A stretch of DNA of 64,000 nt from Actinomucor elegans (GCA_026027325.1 JAMSLZ010000001.1:4216001-4280000), one strand, 5' to 3'. Numbered from the stretch's first letter, positions 46,385 through 58,751 are shown. Program-made: numbers and translations. The notes: generated by a model not told the origin, from the letters alone.

Positions 46385-46888
46385 AACCATCAATGTAAAA
46401 ATAAAATAAATAAAAGTATTACTTTTATGTACTTTTGTAGTAAGTTTACATTTCAACATGTTTCTGTCTTCAACTGCTTTAAAGTGCAGACGTGATAAAA
46501 TCAAAGTTTTAGGTAGGTCAAACACAGCTGGAAATATATATATCAAGATTGATTTTTTTGATTAAGGTCCTTATTGTTGTTATCATTCATTCTCAACATG
46601 GAACAAGCAATCAAACAAAACATTCAAGATAATATACTTCTTTCGTACAAGTAATTATAATTGACTCATAATCATATATGAGCGTCAACGATTCGCATCA
46701 AAACATTTTTATAATGTGGTGTAAGCTTGTCGCTTTCCAGCATCTCTTGGTGCGTGTTGTATATAAAGGCTGGATGTCTACTAATAAAGTCAAATTACTC
46801 TTATGTAAAGCCGCTAATTAGATTTGCAAAACCGCCGGCTGGCACCGTTGGCGCTGTAACATACATTTCTTTTACATACAATAATATT
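46385..46888. other. Intergenic region upstream of the HbrB gene
   Basis: About 500 bp. The frame upstream of 46889 is open back to about 46727 but lacks an ATG, so it is treated as 5' leader. No separate gene seen. Confidence 0.5.
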
Positions 46889-48332
46889 ATGTCTTTACAG
46901 AATCAAACAACGCCATTGCAAGCTTCAGATGAAACTAATGATAAAACTTCAACATTATTATCGTCTTCATCTAATTCCTCTTCTTCTTTATCAGCTTGTC
47001 TTGACAATATCCCAACTAGTGTGGAGCCTAATCCAACTCGCTCATTATCAGCAACCACTTTGACGATGCGGCCTCCACCAAGTGGTGGTGGTAGTCAAAC
47101 AAAGCGACATAGTGTTCGGTCCAACTCTTCGTGCTCTTCAACTAATCCACCTTCAACATCACGGCAGGCAAGTTCATCGAGCTTAGATAGATCCATTTCG
47201 CAACCACCACAAAGACCTACTTCACCCATTACATCACCCTCGATACACAAATCTTTGACAGCACTTGATGCCAAATCAATTGCGCGAGATATGGAAAAGT
47301 TACAGCAAAGAGGCGATGATGTCATGTCGCCTACTTCGCCGAATAACAATAGCACCATCAACACAAATAACTATTATTTTGGTACTGGTGCTGCAGGCAA
47401 TCCTTCGTCATTTCAATCGATAGCCGCACCTTCTACTAATTCGTCTCAGACACAGCATTTTCAATACCTTCGACAGAATAGTATGAGTAGTGTTACGTTA
47501 CCAGCGGTAGTAAACCACCATCACCATCCAGCGAACGCCAGTACAGTACAAGGTGATGCGTGGCAAACGCTGTGTGTTCGCGTATTACCTTTGTTCAATG
47601 GTGAAGGGGTGCAAGGGGCTATTGAGGATTTGAATGATCTACTAAGGTACTAGGTTTGCACATTAAACAAATATAGAATTACTAATTTGTGTGATATTAG
47701 ACGCTGTTTATCAGATTCCATATCGCTCAAGTTTTATCGAGACATAGAAGCTTTGTTGAGGGATGGCATGTTTACTTTAAATGCAAAGATGTTTGGCGTG
47801 ACAGATGAAAAGCTATTGGATAGATTGGTTGAGCAATGGTCTTTTTTTTTTACGTATGCTTTGCCTTATTTTGAAGCTGTGTTTTTGCCTTTGAGGACAG
47901 ACGTAAGATATAGATCACCAGATGAAGCAGAAATGTGGAACGTCCGTAATATGGCGCTTCGAAGCTTTCGAGATAATGTTATCTTATTACAAACGAAAAG
48001 ATTGGAAGGTATAATACAAAAGATATCTTTTTGAGCTGGTTTACTAACTAAAAAAAAAAAACTGACGCTTGTTAGACGTGTTTAACAAGCTATTCACTGA
48101 TTTCGGATCTTCTCAAAATCCAGCCGCAACAGCTGCTAAAATGCTTCAGATGACTTCCTTGTTGGCTTCATCGCCTGATCATAATGAAGAAATTGAAAGA
48201 GTCTTGTCAAATCTAAAGGCGAACTGGAAGATCATGATGACTAAAGGTGACCGAAGAGGATTTGCAGGTGTTCGAAAGTTTAAGCAACAATCTGAAACAG
48301 CCAATCAGATGTTTGGAGCAATTCAGCAATAA
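46889..48332 (+). CDS. HbrB-like TORC2 subunit (Bit61/PROTOR family)
   Basis: Three exons: 46889-47646, 47701-48008, 48076-48332; 440 aa. The first 225 residues are low-complexity Ser/Thr/Pro/Asn-rich and likely phosphorylated. The HbrB domain starts AWQTLCVRVLPLFNGEGVQG near residue 229, with IEDLNDLL, then LVEQW, ALPYFEAVFLPL and NMALRSFRDNVIL. This is the conserved core of fungal HbrB/Bit61 and animal PRR5/PROTOR, a non-catalytic TORC2 component linked to polar growth and Ypk/AGC kinase signalling. The start is the first ATG in the open frame. The family call is firm, the exact orthology less so. Confidence 0.86.
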
Positions 48333-48417
48333 AAAAACTACTTGTAAACCTTGTAGTGTGAGCCTATCCTCTTTCCTTTCCCTCTTATATTATATACATA
48401 TATATCCTTGATGAAAA

Positions 48418-50733
48418 ATGAGAAATACGCCTTGTACTGGTAATATAATATTACATAGATACGTAACAACAATATACATTGACTTTTTGTCCTTTTGTCT
48501 CGAAAAAAGAATGCCGAAAACACCGTCGTAAATGCATCAGAATTCCAGAATTGACGAAATGTTCACGGTGTCAAAGACTTGGCAAAATATGCGTACAGCC
48601 TACTAAAGAGCAACCAGAAATAGATTCCCTAGAGCACAATAGTTTTGATGTGGAAGGTCTACAAGAGCAAATTAAGGAATTGGAATGGACAATACATCAA
48701 ATGGAGAACCAAATGAGAGATCTTGGCGAAACCGGTTACCGCAGCAGTAACACTAATAGCCAAAAGTATACCAACAATAATGCACTGACAGTACGACAGA
48801 ATAGCAGCCCCTTTTCAAACATCTCTGAGGAAACAATGAATCGTATGTTTTATAACTGGAAGTTCAAAATTGTGAACGGTACTTTTCAAATCGAAACCGG
48901 CATTCGAAACATTAGCGATCTGTTACCTTTCAATTCGTCGATTTCCTATTTATCACCAATTAGTACTAATTATCAGTATAGTAGCAGCAGTAGTAGTAAT
49001 AGTAGCATCAGTAGCCGTGATAGCAGTATATATTATGATGTCGAAGATATGTATCGAGGTGAACAAGGGCTACTGATGAGTTTCGGATCTGATGACCAAA
49101 ATAACCTGGTGCCACTTACTATCAGAGTATTGACTCGGTGTATTAAAAACAGTAACACAGAAAATCCTAAGCAACTACTGTTGCCAAGGGAATTATTGGA
49201 GGATCCAGATTATGTAATCAATGGATTTCTGAATATTTACTTTGCATGCCATAACGTCTATTATCCTTTGGTTCATGAAAACTCTTTTCGAAGCAACTTG
49301 GCTAAAATCAAAGATCCTTTGACGGATTTAGTTACTCTCAGCATTTGCTGTTATGTGTGTTCTACTCCATGCGAACATATCGTGTATTATTCAGGTCAGC
49401 AAAGACGTAATATGGCTGATTTCTTTTATACCAAAGCCAAGAATATTGTATTCGACCAATTCGATTCACCAGAAAAGCGCATTGAAAATGTAGTTGGTAT
49501 CAACCTACTATCAAAATACCTGCATATGACTCTAAAATTCTCTGAATCGCGTCAATTGATTTCTATGTCCTATCAAATATGTCTGGATTTGAGACAAGAC
49601 TATGGTAATCATCCGCAAGCGCCTTTGTCAGAATGCTTTGAACCTTCAAGGCACGCCCATGGAAACTACATGTCAAACGATCCTAGCGATGCGCTCAAGA
49701 ACAACAAAAATTACAAGCCAGTCAAGGACGTGAACAAGTTGCTGTATTCAAGGCACGCAACATCTACTATTTGCTTGCGAATACTGATGAATTACATTGC
49801 CAATGAAGCAGTGAATGAAACGTGTTTCCACTTTCCTCGATGGGAATACATGGAAGATGAGCCAATACAGACCAAACTATTCGCGAGTTCTCAAAACTGG
49901 ATACTTGATTTGTTTAACCATCCTTTCATTGGTCATTTCATGGTAAAACTATCATACGCGTAAAGGACTATGCAGAATTATTAACACTTCATTTAGACAC
50001 AAATCCATCTAGTACACATTGGTAAAACTTGTACGCTGACATTTGAGTCCATTGTAAGGATAAGCGAAGTAATTGGTGAGTGGGGAAGAGCAGTTCCTCC
50101 CGAGTTTCGTATTTGTGATGATATGACCAACTTTGAAATGAGTAAAAATGCGTTAAAGACAGTTTATGAGCCTGTCTCTTTGATAAACTTTATCCAATTC
50201 CACTCATTTCAAGTATCTATATTCTCGTGTCTTTTGCAGCCTATTGCTCTGTGCGCTGATAATAATCAATTATTATCGTACGTGCAAAAACATTCGCTGG
50301 ATCGATCATTAGAAAGCAGCCGCCTAATATTATTAGCAATACAACAATTACGTTCCTCCCCAGAAGCATCATCTTGTAAGTTGAGAATCCATCTAAATTT
50401 GGTTACACACTAATATATCTATCCTTAGGCGAGTATTCTTTGGCTGTGAGTGAGTTTTTATTTCAAAATGTTGATGTCCTGGTACTGCTATCATTCTCGC
50501 CAAACCAACAGATAGCAAAAGAAGCGCGAATTATGATGAAGGAATGCCTTGCAGAGCTTGATAAGATACATTTTATGAAAGATCATCACGTACCAAAACG
50601 CGATTCACCAATGGCTAGCAATATGTTTGAGTTCTATAATGGCACCAAATTTAATATTGAATACTACGATCAGTACGCGCAACCTTGGTTTGCCTTGATG
50701 TATGATGCTAGTCACTTTGTCACCTCTTTGTAA
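48418..50733 (+). CDS. Zn(II)2Cys6 binuclear cluster transcription factor
   Basis: Four exons: 48418-48439 (22 nt), 48510-49942, 49997-50375, 50429-50733; 712 aa. The micro-exon encodes MRNTPCT plus one base; spliced to the next exon it completes CTECRKHRRKC...KCSRCQRLGKIC, the full six-Cys DNA-binding cluster. Without it the first Cys is missing. A short coiled coil follows (GLQEQIKELEWTIHQMENQM), then a Ser-rich linker and the fungal transcription-factor homology region starting near FLNIYFACHNVYYPLVHENSF. A nuclear regulator; targets unknown. Gene start lies only 86 bp after the upstream HbrB stop, so regulatory DNA must be compact or overlap that gene. Confidence 0.87.
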
Positions 50734-52413
50734 TTTGTATAATAAACCTCATTTCATAATAGACATGTTGCCCTGGCTTCAACTTTTAGGTAGTTTTTTC
50801 TGTTAGCTTGTCTTTATTACTATATATAAATATCAATTGGGATCGATTCTACTAGTGACTAGTATAATACAAAAAAATATTCCTATGTCAAGCCAAGTTC
50901 TCACCAATAAGTCAAATTGAACTTGCAGTCTTCTTATTATATCAACCTCTTGATGATCTCTTTTTGCTTCCATTATTAACTTGTCCATCACTTCAACAAC
51001 CGGACGCTCGTTTAGCACCTACGCCTTTGTTGGAACAGAGACAAGCCAACCTGTTATCTACTTTTGTACCAGTAATACCTTCAAATGATATTAGCATAGC
51101 AAACAAACATAAAGGAGAAGCGTTAGACGCAAAAAAAACTTATCGAGTGTATTAACGTTCACTAAATTATAGTTGGGGGATGAATGGATTAAGGACAAAA
51201 TACTTGTAATTTACAGCTAGTTGTAATGAGATATTTTACTCTTTATAATTTAGCTAAATAGAGGGCTATAGTGCATACAACACTCTACTGTTGACATACA
51301 CAAGCCATCACTAGGTGAAGTGTTTTTTTTTCTGGATCATCTGAAAGAGCTAGAGAGATGTTCAAAATGTAGTGATTTCTAAATGAACGATAAGAGTTAG
51401 TTACTTTGGATCCCTTATCTAATACTCCAGCCTTTGCTATTACTTTTTTTTTTATAAAAAAAACTCTAAAATAGCTTCAGGGGTATAATATTTAAGCTGC
51501 GTAGGCTTACGATAACTTCTTATAAATAGGGATAGTTTTAATATATTTTAGTTCATATAGATGACTGGAGTTATGATGGCGTCCTTAAATGCATCAAAGA
51601 CTTTTTTTTTCAGATAATCCATTAGATTCAAGTCATACCAAATAAATCTTGTGCCAATGCGCTCATTATCGTTTTTTATATACAATATGTTGATGTATTT
51701 GTTCTATACTGATAATCATTTGTTATCAATTTTTTTTTTTTGGATCTGAGTATTGTTACCATAGCCATATTTTTGTTATACCGTCCCCAATCTATCAAAA
51801 TCGAGATATTATAAAACAGTAGTAGTTCTTTGTATCTTTTTTTAATGTCATTAAGAGCATTTTGGGTTTATAATCCTCTAAGTGAATCTGTTATATGCGT
51901 TGTAATGTATGGATTTGTAGTTGTAATGTATTCTTTTACTATAAAAGCTCTGATTAAATAATCGTATAAAGGTGGAGCATGCATTACTCTCCTATCAAAA
52001 CTAAAAGTTCGCTTATGCTCCCGGTTTTTGAATCTACATATTGTATATCCATCGAGTGTTTCCATTTCTGATAGACTACGGTGAAATAAGCATTGCATTG
52101 TTAAGTTAAACAGTTTCTGTTAGTCATTAAGCTTGTCATTCAAAAGCTTGTCGCAATCTACCTTCTGATAGCCAAATATGAAACATTCGTCTAATGAGAA
52201 ATCATTTGTGGATTCAAACATGAAACACTGCTCTCGCCTAGTCATACTAATGCATGACCATAAACATGTATATACTTTGAATTGGTACAAAGACGAGTGT
52301 CTTTTATTGAAATTGTTTTGGGACTATTTTGAATATGAACTTATGGTATGTTTTTTTGTGACAGATGTAATGGGGGGGGGAATAGAGCAATTGAGTTATA
52401 GCTTTGATTTAAC
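50734..52413. other. 1.7-kb region with ambiguous small ORFs
   Basis: Contains the ambiguous locus 50794-51155 (see separate entry), a 76-codon minus-strand frame at 51868-52098 with no recognised family, several T runs and a G9 run near 52372-52380. No conserved gene established. Confidence 0.45.
50929..51155 (+). CDS. Possible terminal exon of a small unrecognised protein (antisense alternative exists)
   Basis: After a plausible acceptor (AACTTGCAG, ending about 50928) the plus frame runs open to a TAA at 51155. It begins LLYQPLDDLFLLPLL and ends KHKGEALDAKKTYRVY, with codon use that looks coding. A candidate first exon starting at an ATG near 50764 (MLPWLQLL, donor GTAGTT) would splice in frame. 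However, the minus strand over 50904-51011 also reads as an exon with TAG acceptor and GTGAGA donor and a helical, charged peptide (VVEVMDKLIMEAKRDHQEVD). Only one can be right; neither matches a family I know. Confidence 0.25.
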
Positions 52414-55376
52414 TTAACTGGCGAATGAGCAGTTACCAAAAGAAGCAGCACTTGCTTCAGTATCTTTGACACAACGGAAACCAATGGTAGCACATCTATC
52501 AACAGAAGGAGCCATCAGCAGGTACTTGCCATGTTCATCGTTGCGATAGGCTTGAGGGAAGTATTGCTCAGAGTTCTTGGCCTGATAGTAAGAGCCACCA
52601 CGAATAATAGCTGCTCTTGTACGAGCGTCTTGATAAACATCAGTCCACTGCCAGACGTTTCCTACGAGATCATATACGCCAAATGGAGAGCGGCCTTCAG
52701 GATAGGCATCCACATCAGCAGGAGGATGATTAGGATAGAGTCTTTCACGGCCAGAGTAAACTTCAGGCACTTTACTTTCGTCCCATTGGTTACCCCAAGG
52801 ATAAGTGCGATACTCGGTACCGGCTTGAGCGACGTATTGCCATTCCCATTCATGAGGAAGACTATTAAAAAATACATTTAGTATTCAAAAGTGATGTCTA
52901 TCTTTAAAAAAAAACTTACCGTTTACCAGCCCATTTAGCATAAGCTCTAGCATCTTCGATGGATACGTGAGTTACTGGCTTATTGGCACGACAAGCAGGG
53001 TAACAGCCACCAATCCAATGTTTTAAAAAGTTGGTAGGATCAGCGGGCTTATAATTCGTTTCATCAAGGAACTTTTTGAATTGGCTTTCTGTGACAGGAT
53101 AAGCATCCATGTAGAAGGTTTCAATCTTCATACGGTAAGTATTGTGAGTACGACTAGGTTGGTATCTATAAAGGAGGCGCTATAAGTTAGGAGTTCATTT
53201 GATTAAAAAGATATACTATTGACTTACTCCCAAGGATACTTGATATCAACACTATGACAATAAACAAGTTAGCATATTAGAATAAATTTTCTTTCAAGCC
53301 ATGTTACATTACCCAGGGTATTCTGATGTTCCAGGGGGATGAGCGACCAAACCTCTGACGCGGAAGTCATAAACATCACCTTCAATACGAACCATACCGC
53401 AAATATTCTCGCTAGAATGCTTGCTGACAACCACCTCATCGAGTTCTTGCCACAAAATAGTATTGCAGAGAGGAAGATGGTAAAGAGGAGTCTTTGAGCG
53501 AACACTCATTGTCTTTAATAGAGCTTCAAAACCACTGGGTAACATGGCAATGTCAGGAGTAGAAAAGATACAGCCATAACCATGAGGTTCAATATCGAAA
53601 CTGAGAGTAGCAAGGCCATCAACGATGTTGTCAGGCTGAATCTCGCGGCCATGCCATACATCATAGAATTGAATACCAATGTGATAGTTTACTACGATTT
53701 GATGGCCAGAAGCTTTAACAGGACCACGATTTACAAAAGTCCAAATAACTTGTTCATCGATAGTACGACTAACAAATTTACTAGAAAATACCGTATCATA
53801 ACGGACGCAGGGGCAATGAGGCTCCCATTCGGGCGATGCGAAGAAATCGGGACCAAAACATCGAAGGATACTTGTGGTTCGGCGTAATGCCTCGGCATCT
53901 CGAGGAGATAATTGATTCCAGGTACCAAAGATATTTTCCCACATCTCGATACCTAAGCCTATAGATAACATAGTGAGAAATCATGCTAATACACGTGTAT
54001 TTTTTTTGGCACTTACCATTAAAGAACGCATGTTGAATCATGGCAGTTTTCTTTCTGGACCATTTATCGGAGGTATGGCTCATGTGTCTGGGATCGATAA
54101 ACTTTCTAGTAGCTACAGTAGGGATGTGGCTAAAGCAATAAAATAATAAATATCATGTACAATGCACATCACAATACGCAAGTTGGATACATTACATGTT
54201 GGAATCATATTTAGCTACAAATAAATAGGCGTTAGTATTTATTCATAATGATAAAAAAAACGAGACTTACCAGCATCCATCGTGTTCCATTGTAGGGACT
54301 ATATTAGTGCAGTAGTGTTAGTTTAAAATAAAATAGATATAAAGTTGGTTCCTACATGAGTTTTGTCGCTATCAACAGAGGCCTCGCCGTTAGCATTAGA
54401 ATGGTAAACTAAAGGATGACCAATAGCGAGAGAATTTGTCCAATAATCCTGAGCAAAAAACGCAACATCACTTGACATTCCATCGATGTTGTACTCCTCT
54501 ATCAAACAAAAAAAAAAAAAAAAAAAAATGTATTAAGAAATAGATTCAAAGCAGCTTTTTGGATACTTACTAAACAATCTGGGTAGGATATAACTCCAAG
54601 TAGCTTGAGGATCACGCTTAAAAGAGACAAAATATGAGTGAATACAGTGATTACTTTTTTCAGATGATACTCACTGTTCCATTGTCCCAAGGGAGTACAG
54701 GAAACAAGACCTTGATCTTTTTTTTGTGGAACTCATCAACCAAGGAGCGAATACCAAGCGTACCTTTGATTATTTGTCAACAACATATAGAAATTATTAA
54801 GCATTAGAAACTTACCACCAGGAAGACATCTGAAATAATCCTCAGAATTGCGACTATCACAGCCAAGATTTGGGAAAGTAGGCCAAATCTAGAAGTTACA
54901 CGAATTGCATTCAGGAATAATTCGAACCATGTTTACCAAACAAACTTACCACAATAGAGTCGATAGTGCCATATCTCTCTTCGGCGTCTATGTACGTGTA
55001 ACAATAATCAATATGCGTTCCGTTATATATTATTTAAAGTTACCTTTGATGAATTTATCAACAGTATACTTGTTTGTCTCAGGATCAAACAAGAACATAT
55101 CATTAGCCATAACGTGTGGCTGTACATAGCTAGTTTGAGACCACTAAAGGAAGTTTATGTTAGCAGATATTTAAACATAAAAGCTATATAACCTACTCCA
55201 AGATCAGCTACATCATAGCCAGAAGTATCGATATCCCCTTTCTTTTGCAGCTGTTCGAGACGCCATTTTCTTAAGCGATTACTCCAATCCATATAGTCTC
55301 TAGGAGAGGCAGGGCCTTCGACCTGAAGAGGTCTAAATTTGAGATCATAATCTTCAGAAAAAGCCTTAACGAGCAT
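52414..55376 (-). CDS. Fusion protein: glycosidase-like N-terminal region plus FGE/SUMF1-type sulfatase-modifying-factor domain
   Basis: Fourteen exons: 55197-55376, 55044-55143, 54950-54987, 54816-54888, 54675-54763, 54571-54616, 54356-54498, 54271-54298, 54196-54214, 54017-54129, 53313-53958, 53228-53251, 52920-53165, 52414-52861; 730 aa, all phases closing. No signal peptide. The N-terminal half has short motifs resembling a TIM-barrel hydrolase (IKVLFPVLPWDNGT, YNIDGMSSDVAFF). Residues about 500-730 form an FGE domain: FYMDAYPVTESQFKKFL, RLPHEWEWQYVAQAGTEYR, YPWGNQWD, PFGVYDLVGNVWQWT, IIRGGSYY and GFRC. The two active-site cysteines of true formylglycine-generating enzymes (after RGGS) are not present, so sulfatase activation is unlikely; the fold may bind another ligand. 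Domain identity of the first half is tentative. Divergent from INTS13. Confidence 0.82.
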
Positions 55377-55768
55377 GTTTGTGTTATAATCAAAAATGAA
55401 AATGAGAATAGCGTTGAAAGAAGCGAGTGTTTAAGAATTTCCTCTGATTTATATAGTATTTTTTTTTAGGTCTGCCTGCATGCTGTTCTTTTACTGGATA
55501 ATTGGCAATGCGTATAAATTATTACTATAAGCGTGAACAAATCCTTTAGATGCCAAATGTGGTGTTTTCCGACGAGATTTTCGAAACAAGAGCTTGGATT
55601 TCAGAACGCGTTCAATTTATCCGAATGTCTAAAATTTCCCCCCAGTGTCTCGGGTAGTGCAACCAAAGCCTGTCTTTAAAATTGCAAGAAGCGCGTCACT
55701 GTCGCGCTTCATGCTATCCACTCGACAAAAAAAGATATTTTGCTTCCATAGTAAGATAACTTTGCAGT
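55377..55768. promoter_or_regulatory. Bidirectional promoter between FGE-fusion and INTS13-like genes
   Basis: 392 bp between divergent start codons. TATA-like TTATATAGTATTTTT lies near 55448. A locally GC-richer stretch with CGCGTCACTGTCGCGCTTCA (inverted CGCG/GCGC pieces) sits at about 55691-55711. No coding exon. Confidence 0.55.
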
Positions 55769-58751
55769 ATGTCTCATACGTTTATTATACTTGATGGTCA
55801 CCCAGCTGCCTTTGCACCAACCGCTAGAATAAATAAAGAATTAGTAGATCCTACACGTATGTTCAAATGATGATTGTGGTCTTGATTATACTAAATCAGT
55901 CTTTTTTTTTTGTAGATCAACTTCCACTGTTCCCGTTATGGGCCAGTATGGTGCAAAGTTCTATTGAGTTCTGTAGAATTGCCTGGGATATTCAACATAC
56001 AAAAAGATATTTTGTAAATACAATAACGAATATGATACTTGATTGAAGCTAACTCGACTCTTAGGTTAATGTTTTAGTAGCTGGAGCCCAACCAATATTG
56101 CTGAATGATTTGAATCAGCAGAATATTGCGATTCTAGAACAACAGTTTCCTCACGCTCAGCCAAGACAAACATATTCGTATGATCGGTTACAATCAACAA
56201 TTGAAAGTTCCCTGAGGCTGTATCTCGATAAAAAGCCTGCAGATGCGTTGCGACGCTGCCGAATCATCCTTGTGACTATTGCTAAACAGCCAACCGAAAA
56301 AGCATTCGAGTATGTATAACTTGATACATAATAGAATTCCCACCTAAATCTTAGTTTATAGATTTCGGAACAATCCAGAAGAAAGTCCTCGCGATCTTCG
56401 TGTTATGGCATACGAAGCACTTCATAACATAAACAAGATATATCCTTCCGAAAGGTATGCATAAAGATATGCACTCAATTACAAATCACTGATTTTGCAC
56501 AAAAGTTTGAGCCACGTACAAGTAGATGTGTTACGTCTGTTGCCATTCATTGAATCGTCTGAATGCCGTATACCTCCAAAAATCATCTCTAAACAAGTAT
56601 CGTCCCAGATATCCATGTCCATCTACAACATCCCTAATGGACAAGACGATTTAAAATATGCAATGAAACATATGGCACAGCTGTATTATAACATCAATGT
56701 GTTGCATATATCCAACATACCGATGAAGGTAAAGAGAACAGTTTGCTAATTTCCAATGATTATTTATTTGTCTGAATAGTCTTCAGAGCAAGCGCAATCA
56801 ACACGCACGGTTACGTTATATTACCAAGCCAATGGTTATCATTTGATAAATCAACAAGAACCATTAAGAAATCTAATGATTCATGATCCTACATATCTCA
56901 AATACCGAGAATTGAAACTAGTATATTCGAAACGTAGCAAAAGAGCACTTCCAGGTAAGTGAAATGACTTCGGATTTGAAATGGATTTGGTACTCACCTT
57001 TTTAATAGAATCAGAGTGGTGCACTTGTATGCACACGATATCTCCACTTGTAGTAAGTAACACGGATGTTGTGTTGGCATTGAATCTTATATAATCTATA
57101 GTATCATGACATGGCTACTGAGGTTTACTTGGGAATGATATTTAAAGGTATGTACGCATATATTAAATACAAAATGCTTTCGTTGTTTCCTGAACATATA
57201 TTATAGGCAGCATCTCTTATCTTGTAAAACCAGAGACTAGTAACACAAAGCCATGGACGCACATTTTGATGGCTCAAGATGGTAATTAGGACGTTCTATA
57301 GTGGCGAACTCGTATTCACATTTAAGGTTCACAGGTGCTATTTTTCTACACTGCCTCAACAGTAAACTGCAGCACCAATTCTCAGAAGCAGAAACTGCTT
57401 GTACTCGGCTATTAACAAAGGTCAAAGTAGAAGACTACATTAGCGATCCATCCAAAGCGGATATACCCAAGACAACTGAAATGCTTGAAACTGTAATTCG
57501 ACCCAACTTGTATGAAAACGTCAAGCAATTCCTACATGCAACTTCCAACGATCCTTTGTGTAGACTCGTTCCATTGAACCCGTCTCGGTTCTCACATCAC
57601 CTGCCTATAACACATTCTACTTTAAGTGAAAACGTGCTATATACATCACGTTCTATTGAAAAAGCAACTCGGTGGCGCACTTGCTTCCGTGATTGCCAAG
57701 GCACAGATCGGTTCCCTATTACCTACGATAATAACAGACTCATCGATGATTTGGCTACGGATGTGTTGAATGGTATTCCCGGTAGTTCGGGCTTCGGCGT
57801 TGCTTTTGGATTAATCCACGACTTATTTGAGCAATTGCAAGATATACTACTCAAAGATAAGATACCCTTCAAGGACATCAAATCCACCAAAGATTTGATC
57901 AGTATGATTGTATCTGAACTAGTCAATGGTATGGAGGGATTTTCTCAAAAGCTATTTATCAAAGGTTTACGCAAAGAAGACTCCAAACTGCTGTCAAAAA
58001 AGCTACTCGTCGCTCTTTATCTAGTTGGCAAACGATTCAGAAAAGATTCTGATCATCATGGTTTGGTAATGGGAACATCAACGTATATATCATTATACTA
58101 AACGTTTCATAGTTGTGTGATCATATACTCTTTACAATCAAAGAAAAAACTACAAAACAACCAGGTGAAACCGAGAATGAGCCCCCCATTGAGCAAGCTC
58201 CTCCTGTTGATATTGCTTGGAATCAAGTCAAAAGATATGAAAAAATGTCTCTAAGAGAAAGAGAGGATGCTGCTCAAGGTTATTTACCAGATTTCAAACA
58301 AGAGAAAGGTCCTAGTGAGCCAATTCCATTTTCAGGGCAATTGCCGCCGCAATTCAACAAAGTACAACAAACTGGCACCACAATCACTGTGAACCAAAAT
58401 TTTAGGTCACGCCGAGGAACCAGTACAACGGCACCCAATAACATCAGATCACAGCAACAGCAACAAATGCTACAACAGTATCAATCTCAAAAGCGACCCA
58501 CTTACCCAGACCCTTCTGTTGCTGTGCCTTACTTGACGTATATTGCTCCGACTTTGGAAGAAAAGGCGCAAGAAGAAAAAGAAGAGGAGGAAAGCTTGGG
58601 TGAACCGGGCAATTTACTATGGCTGTATTGGATGAATGATAAAATCAAGAAACGAGGTAATCAAGAAGAAGGTGATTTGAGTGCTGGTACAGAATTGGTA
58701 TATAAAAATAGCCAATGGAAACGTGTTAAAAAGAGTTCTTGGGTCGTTTAG
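55769..58751 (+). CDS. INTS13: Integrator complex subunit 13 (Asunder) homologue
   Basis: Eleven exons: 55769-55856, 55916-56013, 56065-56309, 56362-56454, 56506-56728, 56780-56954, 57009-57052, 57102-57147, 57207-57281, 57335-58065, 58113-58751; 818 aa, all phases closing. Family-like pieces: TFIILDGHPAAFAP at the start, SMVQSSIEFCRIAWDI then FVNVLVAG, and THILMAQDGAIFLHCLN, which spans the intron 57282-57334. The C-terminal 200 residues are charged and Gln-rich. In animals INTS13 belongs to the Integrator arm that binds the cleavage module and nuclear regulators; Integrator is absent from yeasts. A 19-nt alternative intron ending at 57300 was rejected as too short. Orthology rests on motif memory, so moderate-high confidence. 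Confidence 0.75.

Noticed and set aside
51868..52098. 76-codon minus-strand frame
   Set aside because: No family resemblance, no splice or promoter support; kept only as a note in the intergenic entry.
57282..57300. 19-nt intron ending at TATAG in the INTS13-like gene
   Set aside because: Too short for fungal splicing; the 53-nt intron 57282-57334 gives a better match to the family (GAIFLHCLN).
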